Source of the DNA: Pseudomonas mosselii
GTDB taxonomy: Bacteria; Pseudomonadota; Gammaproteobacteria; Pseudomonadales; Pseudomonadaceae
Length of the DNA stretch: 64,000 nucleotides
Direction: 5' to 3'
Assembly (NCBI RefSeq): GCF_005796105.1
Contig: NZ_VAUO01000001.1
Coordinates: forward strand, 310,001 to 374,000
Below the pieces are notes generated by a model. It was given only the letters and a program-made list of their open reading frames with translations. It did no database searches and was not told where the DNA came from. A program made the position numbers and the translations under genes. This document shows positions 17,651 through 26,441 of this stretch, piece by piece. The stretch's first letter is position 1, and every line of letters starts with the position of its first letter.

Positions 17651-18676
17651 ATGATAAAACTGTTGCCTACTTCAACTGCTGGCAGCCTGCCGAAACCGAG
17701 CTGGCTCGCCCAACCTGAAACGCTTTGGTCACCCTGGAAACTGCAAGGTGAAGCGCTGCGAGAGGGCAAGCGGGATGCGTTGCGCCTGGCATTGCACGAA
17801 CAACAACAGGCCGGCATCGACATCGTCAGTGATGGCGAGCAAACGCGCCAGCATTTCGTCACGACGTTTATCGAACACCTCAGCGGTGTCGATTTCCAGA
17901 AGCGCCAGACCGTGCGAATTCGCGACCGCTATGACGCCAGTGTGCCGACCGTCGTGGGCGCGGTGGCGCGTCAGAAGCCTGTATTCGTGGAGGACGCAAC
18001 GTTCTTGCGCCAGCACACCTCGCAACCCATCAAATGGGCGCTGCCAGGGCCGATGACGATGATCGATACGCTGTATGACGCGCACTACAAGAGCCGCGAA
18101 AAGCTGGCCTGGGAGTTTGCCAGGATTCTCAACGAGGAGGCCCGCGAACTCGAGGCGGCGGGTGTGGACATCATCCAGTTCGACGAGCCGGCCTTCAATG
18201 TCTTCTTCGACGAGGTCAATGCGTGGGGCGTGGCTACCTTGGAGCGCGCGATCGAGGGCCTGAAGTGCGAAACCGCCGTGCACATTTGCTACGGCTACGG
18301 CATCAAGGCCAATACCGATTGGAAAGGCACATTGGGTTCGCAGTGGCGGCAATATGAACAGGTTTTTCCGAGGTTGCAGCAATCGAGCATCGATATCGTC
18401 TCGCTGGAGTGCCACAACGCCAATGTGCCCATGGAACTGATCGAGTTGATCCGTGGCAAAAAAGTGATGGTCGGTGCCATCGACGTGGCCAACCCGGCCA
18501 TCGAAACCCCTGAGGCGGTTGCCGACACCTTGCGCAAGGCGTTGCAGTTCGTAGATGCCGACAAGCTTTATCCCTGCACCAATTGCGGCATGGCCCCGCT
18601 ACCGCGTGGCGTGGCGCGGGGCAAGCTGCACGCGCTGAGCGCCGGAGCGCGGATCGTTCGCGAAGAACTGTCGTAG
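17651..18676 (+). CDS. mesD: MesD, core (folate-independent) methionine synthase
   Basis: 341 residues, a MetE C-terminal-like barrel without the N-terminal folate half. The N-terminus is STAGSLPKPSWL. Zinc ligands are visible in VHICYGYG and PCTNCGMAPLPR, and the substrate loop in IQFDEPAFN. It should transfer a methyl group to homocysteine in the cytoplasm. Length and the adjacent mesX separate it from MetE (about 750 residues). Cobalamin independence is expected from the family. Confidence 0.9.
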   Translation: MIKLLPTSTAGSLPKPSWLAQPETLWSPWKLQGEALREGKRDALRLALHEQQQAGIDIVSDGEQTRQHFVTTFIEHLSGVDFQKRQTVRIRDRYDASVPTVVGAVARQKPVFVEDATFLRQHTSQPIKWALPGPMTMIDTLYDAHYKSREKLAWEFARILNEEARELEAAGVDIIQFDEPAFNVFFDEVNAWGVATLERAIEGLKCETAVHICYGYGIKANTDWKGTLGSQWRQYEQVFPRLQQSSIDIVSLECHNANVPMELIELIRGKKVMVGAIDVANPAIETPEAVADTLRKALQFVDADKLYPCTNCGMAPLPRGVARGKLHALSAGARIVREELS

Positions 18677-18680
18677 CACG

Positions 18681-18720
18681 ATTGCGCTGGGGCGGCGACC
18701 TTGTAGGCACCAGCGCGATG
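18681..18720. terminator. Weak hairpin between mesD and the convergent GT2 gene
   Basis: ATTGCGCTGG (18681-18690) pairs with CCAGCGCGAT (18710-18719/20) with one mismatch and a 19-base loop. There is no T-run. It is the only dyad seen in the gap between the convergent genes. Confidence 0.3.
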
Positions 18721-18772
18721 CCGAGTCACTCATCGGCTTGATCGCGTCGAACAAGTCGTCATGGCCACCGGT

Positions 18773-19435
18773 TCAAGGCAACTGCTCTTGCAGCGCTTTC
18801 AGGTAATCCCCGAAGCCCTGAGGCGCGCGGCAATCAGCTCGGCTGCTGGTGGCCACGCTATGTGCGCCGCTCCAGATGATCTGTGCACCGCTGGCCTCGA
18901 GGGCCAGTACCAGTTGTACGTCTTCGTGCGCGGGCAGCGGCTCGAAGCCGCCGACCCGCGCATAGGCCTTGGCGCACACGCCAAGGTTGGCACCGTGAAT
19001 ATGCCGATGGCCGTCCTGGGACTGGTAGCGGCTGCGGTACAACTGACGCAACGCGGCGTTCTGCCAGGGCTGCCAGCGGTCGATGTGCACCGTGCCGCAG
19101 ACCGCATCGGCGTGCCATTGCAGTTGCGACACCAACCAGTGCGCCGGTACGCGGCTGTCAGCGTCGGTGAAGGCCAGCCAGTGGGCGCCACGCTCGATCA
19201 TCCAGGCCGCGCCGGCGCGCCGGGCAATCCCGACATTGCCGGCCTCCAGTGCCAAGGTCTGCACCCCATGGCGGTGGGCGATGCGCGCGCTGGCGTCGGA
19301 GCAGCGATCAAGCACCACCAGCACCTCGACCACCAAGCCTGCGGCCTCGGCCCGCGCCGCCGCGACCCTGACCGCCGTCAGACAGCGTCCGAGACGGCGA
19401 GCTTCGTTGTGTGCGGGGATGATCACGGCAATCAT
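18773..19435 (-). CDS. Family 2 glycosyltransferase
   Basis: 220 residues, a single GT-A domain: IAVIIPAHNEARRL at the start, FTDADSR as the DxD metal site, and AHEDVQLVLAL near the acceptor end. There are no membrane segments, so it is a soluble transferase, unlike chitin-synthase-like NodC. ATG 19435 overlaps the methyltransferase stop (ATGA); a GTG 6 bases earlier is possible. It is last gene of a four-gene coupled operon with an acyl-CoA-dehydrogenase-like, a PIG-L deacetylase and a NodS-like protein. Donor and acceptor are unknown. Confidence 0.88.
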   Translation of the reverse strand: MIAVIIPAHNEARRLGRCLTAVRVAAARAEAAGLVVEVLVVLDRCSDASARIAHRHGVQTLALEAGNVGIARRAGAAWMIERGAHWLAFTDADSRVPAHWLVSQLQWHADAVCGTVHIDRWQPWQNAALRQLYRSRYQSQDGHRHIHGANLGVCAKAYARVGGFEPLPAHEDVQLVLALEASGAQIIWSGAHSVATSSRADCRAPQGFGDYLKALQEQLP

Positions 19436-20031
19436 GGGCACGTCTCGTCCAGGTCGACGACACTGGGTTGGCAGGACCAGTACTCCAGCAGGAAGTCCGC
19501 TTCCTCGTGACGCAGTAGCGGATAAAGCGGCAGGTGCCTGGCCAGCAGGGCATGCACCTCACGGCCATCCTGCGGACAGCCAGCGATGGGATGCCGCCAG
19601 TGGCAGGCGAGCAGGCCACCGTCGTAGCTCAGGCTGGCGACGGCCTGCTCGATCACCTGCCGCCAGTCGGTGGGGTCGAGGTAGTAGCCGATCTCGCTAA
19701 GCACGATCAGGTCGAACTGTCCGCCTGGCCAGTCACCGGGCAGTTGCCCTTGTTCGACGCGGGTGTGCGCTACCCCTGCCAGGCGCTGGCGCGCCAGGGC
19801 CACGGCGGTGGGGTCGATGTCCTGGCACAGCAGCTCGGCACTGCGCTCGGCCAACAGCACGCTCAGCTCGCCGTTGGCGCAGGCCGGCTCGAATACGCGG
19901 GCATAGCCTTGGCGAGGCAGGCTGGCCACGGCCAGCTCGCGTTTTCGTCGTTCGTACCAACGGGTACGAAATGCCCATGGGTCATCGTTGCTTGCGTACA
20001 ACGCGGCGAAGTACTGTGCGTCCAGGCTCAT
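19432..20031 (-). CDS. NodS-like SAM-dependent methyltransferase
   Basis: 199 residues. The N-terminal YASNDDPWAFRTRWYERRKR stretch is typical of NodS-family proteins, followed by the SAM loop VFEPACANGELSVLLAER and DLIVLSEIGYYLD. NodS N-methylates the deacetylated sugar of Nod factor. Here the PIG-L deacetylase directly upstream overlaps by 4 bases, which suggests the same order of chemistry (deacetylation, then methylation) on an unknown sugar. Confidence 0.85.
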   Translation of the reverse strand: MSLDAQYFAALYASNDDPWAFRTRWYERRKRELAVASLPRQGYARVFEPACANGELSVLLAERSAELLCQDIDPTAVALARQRLAGVAHTRVEQGQLPGDWPGGQFDLIVLSEIGYYLDPTDWRQVIEQAVASLSYDGGLLACHWRHPIAGCPQDGREVHALLARHLPLYPLLRHEEADFLLEYWSCQPSVVDLDETCP

Positions 20032-20807
20032 GCAGCCCCCCGTGAAACAAAGATCAATTCGAATGGCTGCAACAGGCAGGTTTGCAGGTGTTCGGGCAGC
20101 ACCGGCGGGCGCTCGCCGTCGGCTTGCAACTGGCTGGCATGCGCGGCCAGGGCCTGGCGCTTGCGGGCCAGGCGCAGATCATCGAGTTGCACGCGCTGCG
20201 CCTGCGGCCAGGGCAGGCGCGGATCGTCCGGGGAGGCCCAATGCCAAGCCCATACCGGCACTTCGACCAACTGCGCGCGGCGCGCCTGGGCCACCCGCGC
20301 GCACGCGCGGCCCGCTGCTTCGTGATCGCAGTGCCCGTCGCCGCGCCAGGTGGTCAGCAACAGGTCGTCGGGCTGGAGCACCTGTTCCAGGTGGGTGACC
20401 AGAAAGGCTTCATCGTGCGCCAGGGCGCCGTCTTTGAGGTTCAGGCGTCGCCAGTCCAGACGGTTGAGGTCCAGGCCCAGCAGTTGCAGGGCATGACGGC
20501 TTTCCAGTGGGCGCTGGTGACGCAAGCGGCGTTCGGTCCATTGTGCAGAACCTGGGTGGCTGCCTTCGCCATTGGTGGCCGAAATCAACAACAGGTCCTG
20601 TTCTCGGCCGTGAAAACCTGCCAGTAGTCCACCGGCCATGAGGATTTCGTCGTCCGGGTGCGGTGCCAACAGCACCAGGCGCCGTCCGGGCGGGCACAGC
20701 TGCTCGGGTGACAGCCAGGTGGCGCGGGCCAGCTGGGCGGATTGTTGCCACGCGCTCCAGGGCGTGCCCGGCGCTGCCTGAATCAGGTTCTGGCTCATAA
20801 TTGCCAT
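20028..20807 (-). CDS. PIG-L/LmbE-family sugar de-N-acetylase
   Basis: 259 residues. The zinc motif is APHPDDEIL with the second His pair in GDGHCDHEAAG. Family members remove acetyl from N-acetylglucosamine conjugates. Start ATG 20807 follows GGAGG with a short spacing and overlaps the upstream stop by 13 bases; ATG 20798 (MSQNLIQ) would give the usual 4-base overlap and is nearly as likely. Soluble, no signal peptide. Confidence 0.88.
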   Translation of the reverse strand: MAIMSQNLIQAAPGTPWSAWQQSAQLARATWLSPEQLCPPGRRLVLLAPHPDDEILMAGGLLAGFHGREQDLLLISATNGEGSHPGSAQWTERRLRHQRPLESRHALQLLGLDLNRLDWRRLNLKDGALAHDEAFLVTHLEQVLQPDDLLLTTWRGDGHCDHEAAGRACARVAQARRAQLVEVPVWAWHWASPDDPRLPWPQAQRVQLDDLRLARKRQALAAHASQLQADGERPPVLPEHLQTCLLQPFELIFVSRGAA

Positions 20808-21835
20808 GCTCCCTCCGGCATGCCGGTCAGTTGTTGGCCTAATTCGGCCAGGTCGCGCTCGGCGTGGCTTTGGCGCAGGTACACCGGCAGGTCCGCACTG
20901 AGCCTGGCGAAGCGGGCGCTGCGGCAAAAGGGCGTGGCGCCGAGCGCATGCCCGACATGCTGGATGACCTGTTCGACGGCGTGCTCGACCTGGGCGCGGG
21001 TGCGTCTTACCTGGAGGCTGGCATCCGCGCACGGGTGTTTGTCGATCCACGCCGCGCAGTCGCGAAGGGCGGCGCGGGCCCCGTGCAGGGCGCTATCGAC
21101 CGCGCCCAGGTGCGCGTCGGCGTGTGGGTCGGGTCGGGGCTTGTGGCAGTGTTCGCGCAGGTAGTGCGCCAAGCCGGTGGCCGCGCCATACCAGCAGGCA
21201 GCGATTCCGGCACCGCCCTGCCAGAAGCCAGGGCGTGACAGGTACTGGCCCGGTGCGCCGATGGCCAGCCCAGGCGAGTTGTCGAACGCGATGCTGACAC
21301 TGGCGGTCGCGGCCATGCCAACGGCCTGCCAGTGCCCGGCCTCGATATGCTGGCTGGGGTGGCCCAGTTCGATGGCGACCAACTGCGCCCGCTCGCCTTC
21401 CCAGGCGGTCAGCAGTGCCCGGTCGATCTGCAGTGCGCCTGAGCACCAGGCCTTGCGGCCTTGCAGACGCACGCGTTGACCGTCTCGCTCGACGATGCAG
21501 GTTCGCGCATCCGGTGGTTCTGCGGCCCACACGCCCCAGATGCTCTCGCCGTCAGGCGCGCTGGCGGCGCATTCGGCGAGGATCGCCAGAGCGTCGGTAT
21601 GGCCTTCGTAGAGCTTGGCCAGACCCAGGTCGCAAGCGGCGACCTGGGCCAGGGCCCGCCAGCGTTCCAGGGTATGTCCCTGGCCGGGCAACGGAAGTCG
21701 GTCAAGCTGCTCGTCGCGTAGCGCTCGCAGCAGGTGCGCCAGCGAGGGGTCGAGGCCCGAGGCCAGCGGGCGCGCGGCGAAGCGGCGCAGTTGGGCATCG
21801 AATGCGTTCAGGTTGAAGTGCTGAGCTTGGCTCAC
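20795..21835 (-). CDS. Acyl-CoA dehydrogenase-like flavoprotein
   Basis: 346 residues with GTG start at 21835 preceded by GAGGAGG. The acyl-CoA dehydrogenase fold is recognisable from the middle domain (VRLQGRKAWCSGALQIDRAL) and the helical C-terminal domain. It is shorter than normal enzymes (about 380) and lacks an obvious catalytic Glu in the usual place, so it may be a divergent member acting on something other than a fatty acyl-CoA. It is first gene of the operon with PIG-L, NodS-like and GT2 genes. Confidence 0.75.
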   Translation of the reverse strand: MSQAQHFNLNAFDAQLRRFAARPLASGLDPSLAHLLRALRDEQLDRLPLPGQGHTLERWRALAQVAACDLGLAKLYEGHTDALAILAECAASAPDGESIWGVWAAEPPDARTCIVERDGQRVRLQGRKAWCSGALQIDRALLTAWEGERAQLVAIELGHPSQHIEAGHWQAVGMAATASVSIAFDNSPGLAIGAPGQYLSRPGFWQGGAGIAACWYGAATGLAHYLREHCHKPRPDPHADAHLGAVDSALHGARAALRDCAAWIDKHPCADASLQVRRTRAQVEHAVEQVIQHVGHALGATPFCRSARFARLSADLPVYLRQSHAERDLAELGQQLTGMPEGAWQL

Positions 21836-22162
21836 GGGTGAATGCCTCCTCGACTGCCGGCTCCCAGATACCGCGTTTCCACACGATTACAGCGGCGGCG
21901 TGGGAATGGCCCTCTGGAAAGTGGACTGCGCATTTCGCGTACACCCGCAGGTTCTAGGGTGGCCGTGAGGGCGCGCTTTGGCGGGTACTCCTTCAGTGGC
22001 TGTGCCATGGCGGGCTCCAAAACAGTTCGCAGGTCTTTGGGTTGGGAGGCGACGTGTGGGGGCGGAGTTCCAAAAAAGTGCCGGTGTACGCGTTGAAGAA
22101 ACTCTGAATCATTTCTCCAAGAGGACGGTCGACCGAGTGAAGCCAATAGATGGAGAACCGCC
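21836..22162. other. Divergent intergenic region, no gene
   Basis: 327 bases between the leftward acyl-CoA-dehydrogenase operon and the rightward acidic-protein/metallothionein pair. It must hold both promoters. I see no convincing dyad, terminator or small ORF in it. Confidence 0.5.
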
Positions 22163-22624
22163 ATGTCCACCCCTTCACGGCCAAAGCCGCAGGTTGAAAT
22201 CGACGATACTGAAGACCGCATGGGCAGCGTGCACGAGCTGGACTTCAGCGAGCGTCGCGACGAACGCACGGGCCGCATCGGTGACGAGCCTCCGGCGCCT
22301 GAGATTGATCAGCACTATCGGTCGCCACAGGTCGCTGAAAACGGCATGACCGGTGATGAGGCACTGGGCGATAGCCCGCATGAAGACAACGTCACCCTCG
22401 ACGACCTGAGCCCCGAAACGTTGTTCGACGAAACCGGTGCGCGAGACCCGGATGAACCTGGCACGGCGGATGGCCCGGCGGACCAAGCCCTGCGCGAGGT
22501 GCAAGCCCACGAGATCGGTGGCGGTATTGGCCTGGACGAGGCCGAGCTGGCGCGCGCCGCGCCACTGGATGGCGAGCCATGGACCGACGAAGTGGTGCCC
22601 GATGACCAGGGGAGGGCGCCTTGA
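22163..22624 (+). CDS. Acidic hypothetical protein (Pseudomonas 'HPr-related' family)
   Basis: 153 residues, very rich in Asp and Glu and low in hydrophobic residues, so probably disordered. Pseudomonas homologs are often labelled phosphotransferase-system HPr-related, but I see no HPr phosphorylation motif and treat the function as unknown. It overlaps the metallothionein gene by one base (TGATG), so the two are coupled. It might partner with metal stress. Confidence 0.65.
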   Translation: MSTPSRPKPQVEIDDTEDRMGSVHELDFSERRDERTGRIGDEPPAPEIDQHYRSPQVAENGMTGDEALGDSPHEDNVTLDDLSPETLFDETGARDPDEPGTADGPADQALREVQAHEIGGGIGLDEAELARAAPLDGEPWTDEVVPDDQGRAP

Positions 22625-22854
22625 TGAGCGCGCAACGCTGTTCCTGTAATGCGTGTACCTGTAGCGTGGACGCCAATGCCGCGCTCCAGGACGGCAAGGC
22701 GTATTGCTGCGAGGCCTGTGCAAACGGCCATAGCAGCGGGGAACCGTGCCGCATGGCCGACTGCACGTGTAGCGAGCGGGGTCAGCCAAAGCCGAGTAGT
22801 GCCGACAGTGCCCTGGATGAAACCGGTCCTATGGGTGATCCGGTTTCGCCCTAG
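22624..22854 (+). CDS. pmtA: Bacterial metallothionein
   Basis: 76 residues with ten cysteines (6, 8, 11, 13, 28, 29, 32, 42, 47, 49) in CxC and CxxC patterns (CSCNACTC, YCCEAC, CTCS), plus His36. This is the Pseudomonas BmtA/PmtA type that binds zinc, cadmium or copper in the cytoplasm. The last 25 residues are a Ser/Asp-rich tail without Cys. The start is coupled to the preceding acidic-protein gene. Confidence 0.9.
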   Translation: MSAQRCSCNACTCSVDANAALQDGKAYCCEACANGHSSGEPCRMADCTCSERGQPKPSSADSALDETGPMGDPVSP

Positions 22855-22867
22855 GCAGCCTGTTCGA

Positions 22868-23827
22868 TCAGCGCTTGTCCAAGGCCGGATCGGCCTGTTG
22901 GCGCAAGGCCTTGGCGCGCTGCTCGAGGATCAGGTAGGTCACCACCGCCACCAACAGCGGCACCAAGTAGTACAGGGTTCGATAGCCCAGCAGGGCAGCG
23001 ACCAGCGTCCCCTGGCCCAGTTGGCCTTGTAGAAGCGCGAGGAACACGGCCTCCAGCACGCCGAGCCCTGCTGGGATATGCGCGACCACGCCCGCCACGC
23101 AGCTGATCAGCAGCACCCCCAACACCGAGGGGTAGAACAGCTCGGACGGCAGCAGCAGGTGGATCAGCGCAGCCATCAATGCCCAGTTACTGGCACCCAG
23201 GGCTACCTGGCACAACGCCAGGCGCAGGCTAGGCAATGTGATCTCATGCCCGCGCAGCACCCAGGTACGTCGCGTGCAGAAGGCGCATGCCAGCACGTAA
23301 GCCACGCCGAGCGCCACCATCAGCACGCCTATCAGGCGCAGACCGCCGGCACCGACGGCCCAGCTTGCCGGGAGTTTAACCAGGCCAAGGGCGAACACCG
23401 TGCCGGCCAGTAGCAGGTAGCCCATCCAGTTGGTCAACAGACCCAAGGTCAGGATGCGCGTGATGGTCGCCGTCTCCAGGCCCAGCCGGCTGTACAAGCG
23501 GTAGCGCAAGGCAACGCCACCCACCCAGGTGGTGAAGTTGAGGTTGAAGGCATAGCACACGAACGCCACCGGCAACACTTGCCGGGCCGGTAGGCGGTGG
23601 CCGGTATAGGCGCGAGCGAGCAGGTCGTAGCTGGCAAATACCAGATAGCTGCAGGCCGCCAGCAGCAAGCCCAGCGCCAAGGTGCCAGGCCGATAGGCCA
23701 GCAGCGACTGGCGCACCTCGTTCCAATCCAAGTTGCGCGCCAGGGTGAACAGCAGTACCGGGATCAACACCAGAAACAGCAGCGTCAGCACGCGCTTGCC
23801 CCAGGTTTGCCAGCGTGGCGTTGCCAT
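22868..23827 (-). CDS. ybhN: YbhN-like UPF0104 multi-TM membrane protein
   Basis: 319 residues, about eight membrane segments, of the lysylphosphatidylglycerol-synthase TM superfamily (LNFTTWVGGVALRYRLYSRLG, later AHIPAGLGVLEAVFL). It accompanies cardiolipin synthase ClsB in E. coli as ybhN and probably has a role in phospholipid handling. ATG 23827 overlaps the clsB stop by one base; a GTG three bases earlier is possible. Last gene of ybhP-clsB-ybhN. Confidence 0.85.
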   Translation of the reverse strand: MATPRWQTWGKRVLTLLFLVLIPVLLFTLARNLDWNEVRQSLLAYRPGTLALGLLLAACSYLVFASYDLLARAYTGHRLPARQVLPVAFVCYAFNLNFTTWVGGVALRYRLYSRLGLETATITRILTLGLLTNWMGYLLLAGTVFALGLVKLPASWAVGAGGLRLIGVLMVALGVAYVLACAFCTRRTWVLRGHEITLPSLRLALCQVALGASNWALMAALIHLLLPSELFYPSVLGVLLISCVAGVVAHIPAGLGVLEAVFLALLQGQLGQGTLVAALLGYRTLYYLVPLLVAVVTYLILEQRAKALRQQADPALDKR

Positions 23828-25029
23828 CACGTTTCACCCCCCTGGTAGTCGGCCGGCGCCAGGCTGCCGGCTTGCAGCGATTGCAGGCGTTGCCGGTGGG
23901 CCGGAAACCAGCCGGCGATTCTCGGGAAATAGCGGGTAATATGAAAGCCCAGGAAAATTAGCGGCGCGCGCCACCAGTAGCCGCGCACCATGCGTTCGAG
24001 TGTCACCGCCGTGCAGTGGTCCCGGGAAAGTTCGCTCAAATGTTGGTAAAGGCCTTGGTTGAAGGCGCGGTCACGGATTAACAGGTTGGCTTCGAGGTTG
24101 AGCGACAGGCTCAGCGGGTCGAGGTTGCTGGACCCCACGGTCGACCAGTCCTCGTCCACCAGCGCCACTTTGCCGTGCAGCGGGCGCTGGCGGTATTCGA
24201 GAATCTGCACGCCGTCGCGTAACAGGTAGTTGTAGAGCAGGCGCGACAACGTACGAACCCAACGCATATCAGGTTGCCCCTGAAGGATCAGCGTCACCTC
24301 CACGCCCCGGCGCGCAGCGTTACGCAGCTCGCGCAACAGGCGGTAACCAGGGAAGAAGTAGGCGTTGGCCACCACGATACGTTGTGTAGCCTGGCGAAAT
24401 GCCTCCAGGTAGCTGCGCTCGATATCGTTGCGATGCTGCTGGTTGTCGCGCTCAACAAGCATGGCGCTGGCGGTGCCGTGCGGCGCATGCCGGGGTTTGA
24501 CCCGGCTACCATCTTCCAGGACCGCTGCGAGCATCCGGCAGGAGGCGCTGTGCACTTGCGCGACCACAGGGCCGGTGACTTCCACGGCGTAGTCCTGCTT
24601 GGCTTGCGCGCCGAAGTCCCCCAGGTGATCGGCGCTGTAGTTGATGCCGCCGATGAACGCACGCTGTCCATCGATTACCAGGATCTTGCGGTGCAGGCGG
24701 CGAAACAGGTTGGTGCGCATGCCGATCATGCGCGGTTGAGGATCGAACGCATGGATGTGCACCCCGGCTTCGGTCATCGACGCAATGAATTCGTCGGGTA
24801 AATCCGCGGTGCCGTAGCCATCGAATGCCACTTCGACCCGCACGCCGCGCCGGGCCGCGTCGATCAACGCCTGGCGCAGCGGCTGGCCGACCTTGTCGTC
24901 ATAGATGATGAAAGTTTCCAGGAGGATTTCCTCGCGGGCCTGGGCCATGGCCTCGAATGCACGGGGGTAGTACTGCTCGCCATTGATCAGCAGTTCGATG
25001 TGGTTGCCGTTGCACCAAGGCTGCTTCAT
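23827..25029 (-). CDS. clsB: Cardiolipin synthase B (phospholipase D family)
   Basis: 400 residues with two HKD motifs: HRKILVIDGQRAFIGGINYS in the first half and HGKVALVDEDWSTVGSSNLD in the second. There is no N-terminal membrane anchor, as in ClsB. It condenses phosphatidyl groups to cardiolipin at the inner membrane. ATG 25029 overlaps the ybhP stop by 4 bases; a longer in-frame start further upstream lies within ybhP and is rejected. Confidence 0.92.
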   Translation of the reverse strand: MKQPWCNGNHIELLINGEQYYPRAFEAMAQAREEILLETFIIYDDKVGQPLRQALIDAARRGVRVEVAFDGYGTADLPDEFIASMTEAGVHIHAFDPQPRMIGMRTNLFRRLHRKILVIDGQRAFIGGINYSADHLGDFGAQAKQDYAVEVTGPVVAQVHSASCRMLAAVLEDGSRVKPRHAPHGTASAMLVERDNQQHRNDIERSYLEAFRQATQRIVVANAYFFPGYRLLRELRNAARRGVEVTLILQGQPDMRWVRTLSRLLYNYLLRDGVQILEYRQRPLHGKVALVDEDWSTVGSSNLDPLSLSLNLEANLLIRDRAFNQGLYQHLSELSRDHCTAVTLERMVRGYWWRAPLIFLGFHITRYFPRIAGWFPAHRQRLQSLQAGSLAPADYQGGET

Positions 25030-25799
25030 AAGGTCACCTGCGCTACCAGTGGGGCATGGTCGGAAAGGTGTGACCACGGAAACCTGGACAGCACCCGCGC
25101 CTGGCAGGCGTGGGCATTGCGCAGGTAGATACGGTCCAGGCGCAGCAGCGGCAGACGCGCGGGGAAGCTACGCGCCGGCGTGCCGAATGCTTCGACCAGA
25201 TGACCCGACAACTGCGCATCGGCCTTCAGGCGCCAGTCGTTGAAGTCGCCAGCGACGATCACCGGTTCGTGCGCCGGCAGGCTATCGAGCAACCCCAGCA
25301 GCAGGTCGATCTGACGTTGCCGATGGCCCTCGCGCAGGCCCAGGTGCACGCAGATCGTGTGCACCTGGGCGTGGCCGGGCACTTCGAGCCGGCAGTGCAG
25401 CAGCCCGCGCGCCTCGTTGCCGTGAATCGAGACATCCAGGTTGTTGTGGTCACGGATGGGGAACTTGGACAGCAGGGCATTACCGTGGTCGCCATCGGGG
25501 TAAACCGCGTTGCGTCCATAGGCGAACTGCGGCCACATGCTGTCGGCGAGAAATTCATATTGGGGCGCCTGTGGCCACGCCGGATGGCGCTGCGCATGTT
25601 GTTGATGGCTGCCGTGCACCTCTTGCAGAAACACCAGGTCAGCACCGGTGGCCCGCACCGCCTCGCGCAGTTCGGGCAGGATGAAGCGACGGTTGAGCGC
25701 CGTGAATCCCTTGTGCACGTTGAGCGTCAGCACGGTCATGCGTTGCACGGTGGCCGTATCGTCGCCCCGGCGGTGCAGGGCGGATATAGGCGTGTTCAT
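25026..25799 (-). CDS. ybhP: YbhP-like endonuclease/exonuclease/phosphatase-family protein
   Basis: 257 residues with the EEP-fold motifs VLTLNVHKGF, LVFLQEVHG, VIVAGDFNDW and SDHAPLVAQV. It is encoded with clsB and ybhN as in enterobacteria. A phosphodiesterase acting on a lipid is plausible from context, but the substrate is unknown. ATG 25799 is used; MTVLTLN 60 bases later is an alternative. Confidence 0.87.
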   Translation of the reverse strand: MNTPISALHRRGDDTATVQRMTVLTLNVHKGFTALNRRFILPELREAVRATGADLVFLQEVHGSHQQHAQRHPAWPQAPQYEFLADSMWPQFAYGRNAVYPDGDHGNALLSKFPIRDHNNLDVSIHGNEARGLLHCRLEVPGHAQVHTICVHLGLREGHRQRQIDLLLGLLDSLPAHEPVIVAGDFNDWRLKADAQLSGHLVEAFGTPARSFPARLPLLRLDRIYLRNAHACQARVLSRFPWSHLSDHAPLVAQVTL

Positions 25800-26024
25800 G
25801 GCCGCTCCCTGGGTGTGGAAGCGGGCTCGGTCGGCAGCGCTTTGACCGATAGGATCAACTCCTTGGGCGTCGTGTCATGCCATTGCGCATAACGCCCACT
25901 GCAAACACCAATACGGATTTCGTTCACCAGGGCCCCCATGCGCTCGTTCGATTATCAGTAGCGACCTGTGGCGCAGGCCAAGGGTTCAGCATCAGCGACG
26001 AGTTGCACAGCACGCTTGCTCTAG

Positions 26025-26060
26025 ATATATGTTTATACGTATATTCGATTTTCCATATAT
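26025..26060. promoter_or_regulatory. Candidate ArsR operator/promoter region
   Basis: ATATATG (26025-26031) faces CATATAT (26054-26060), with a perfect 10-bp palindrome TATACGTATA (26034-26043) between them, ending 12 bases before arsR. The extreme AT content against a GC-rich background marks it as the control region. Which dyad ArsR binds is not known. Confidence 0.5.
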
Positions 26061-26072
26061 ATTGGTGTCTCC

Positions 26073-26420
26073 ATGTTTTCTCCGCCTGAGGTGTTCAAGA
26101 GTCTGTCTGACGAGACCCGTGCGCGTGTCACCCTGCTGGTCGCGAGCCTCGGAGAGCTGTGCGTCTGCGAGCTGACGTGCGCCTTGAACGAAAGCCAACC
26201 GAAGATCAGCCGTCACCTCGCGCAGCTGCGCAGCCAAGGGCTGCTGCTGGATCGTCGCCAAGGGCAGTGGGTGTATTACCGGTTGAATCCGCAGTTACCC
26301 GCTTGGGTGCATGACCTGCTGCAGGTGACCTTGCAGGCCAACGCGTCGTGGTTGGCAGACAATACCCGGCGGCTCAAAGCCATGGATGGACGTCCCGTGC
26401 GTGATTCGGTCTGCTGCTGA
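26073..26420 (+). CDS. arsR: Arsenic-responsive repressor ArsR
   Basis: 115 residues, winged helix with the arsenite-binding CVCEL motif in the alpha-3 helix, followed by QPKISRHLAQLRSQGLL. The C-terminus ends in VCC, which may add metal ligands. First gene of arsRBC, expected to repress its own operon. Confidence 0.93.
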   Translation: MFSPPEVFKSLSDETRARVTLLVASLGELCVCELTCALNESQPKISRHLAQLRSQGLLLDRRQGQWVYYRLNPQLPAWVHDLLQVTLQANASWLADNTRRLKAMDGRPVRDSVCC

Positions 26421-26441
26421 TCCTTTTTACGAGAGTGCTCG

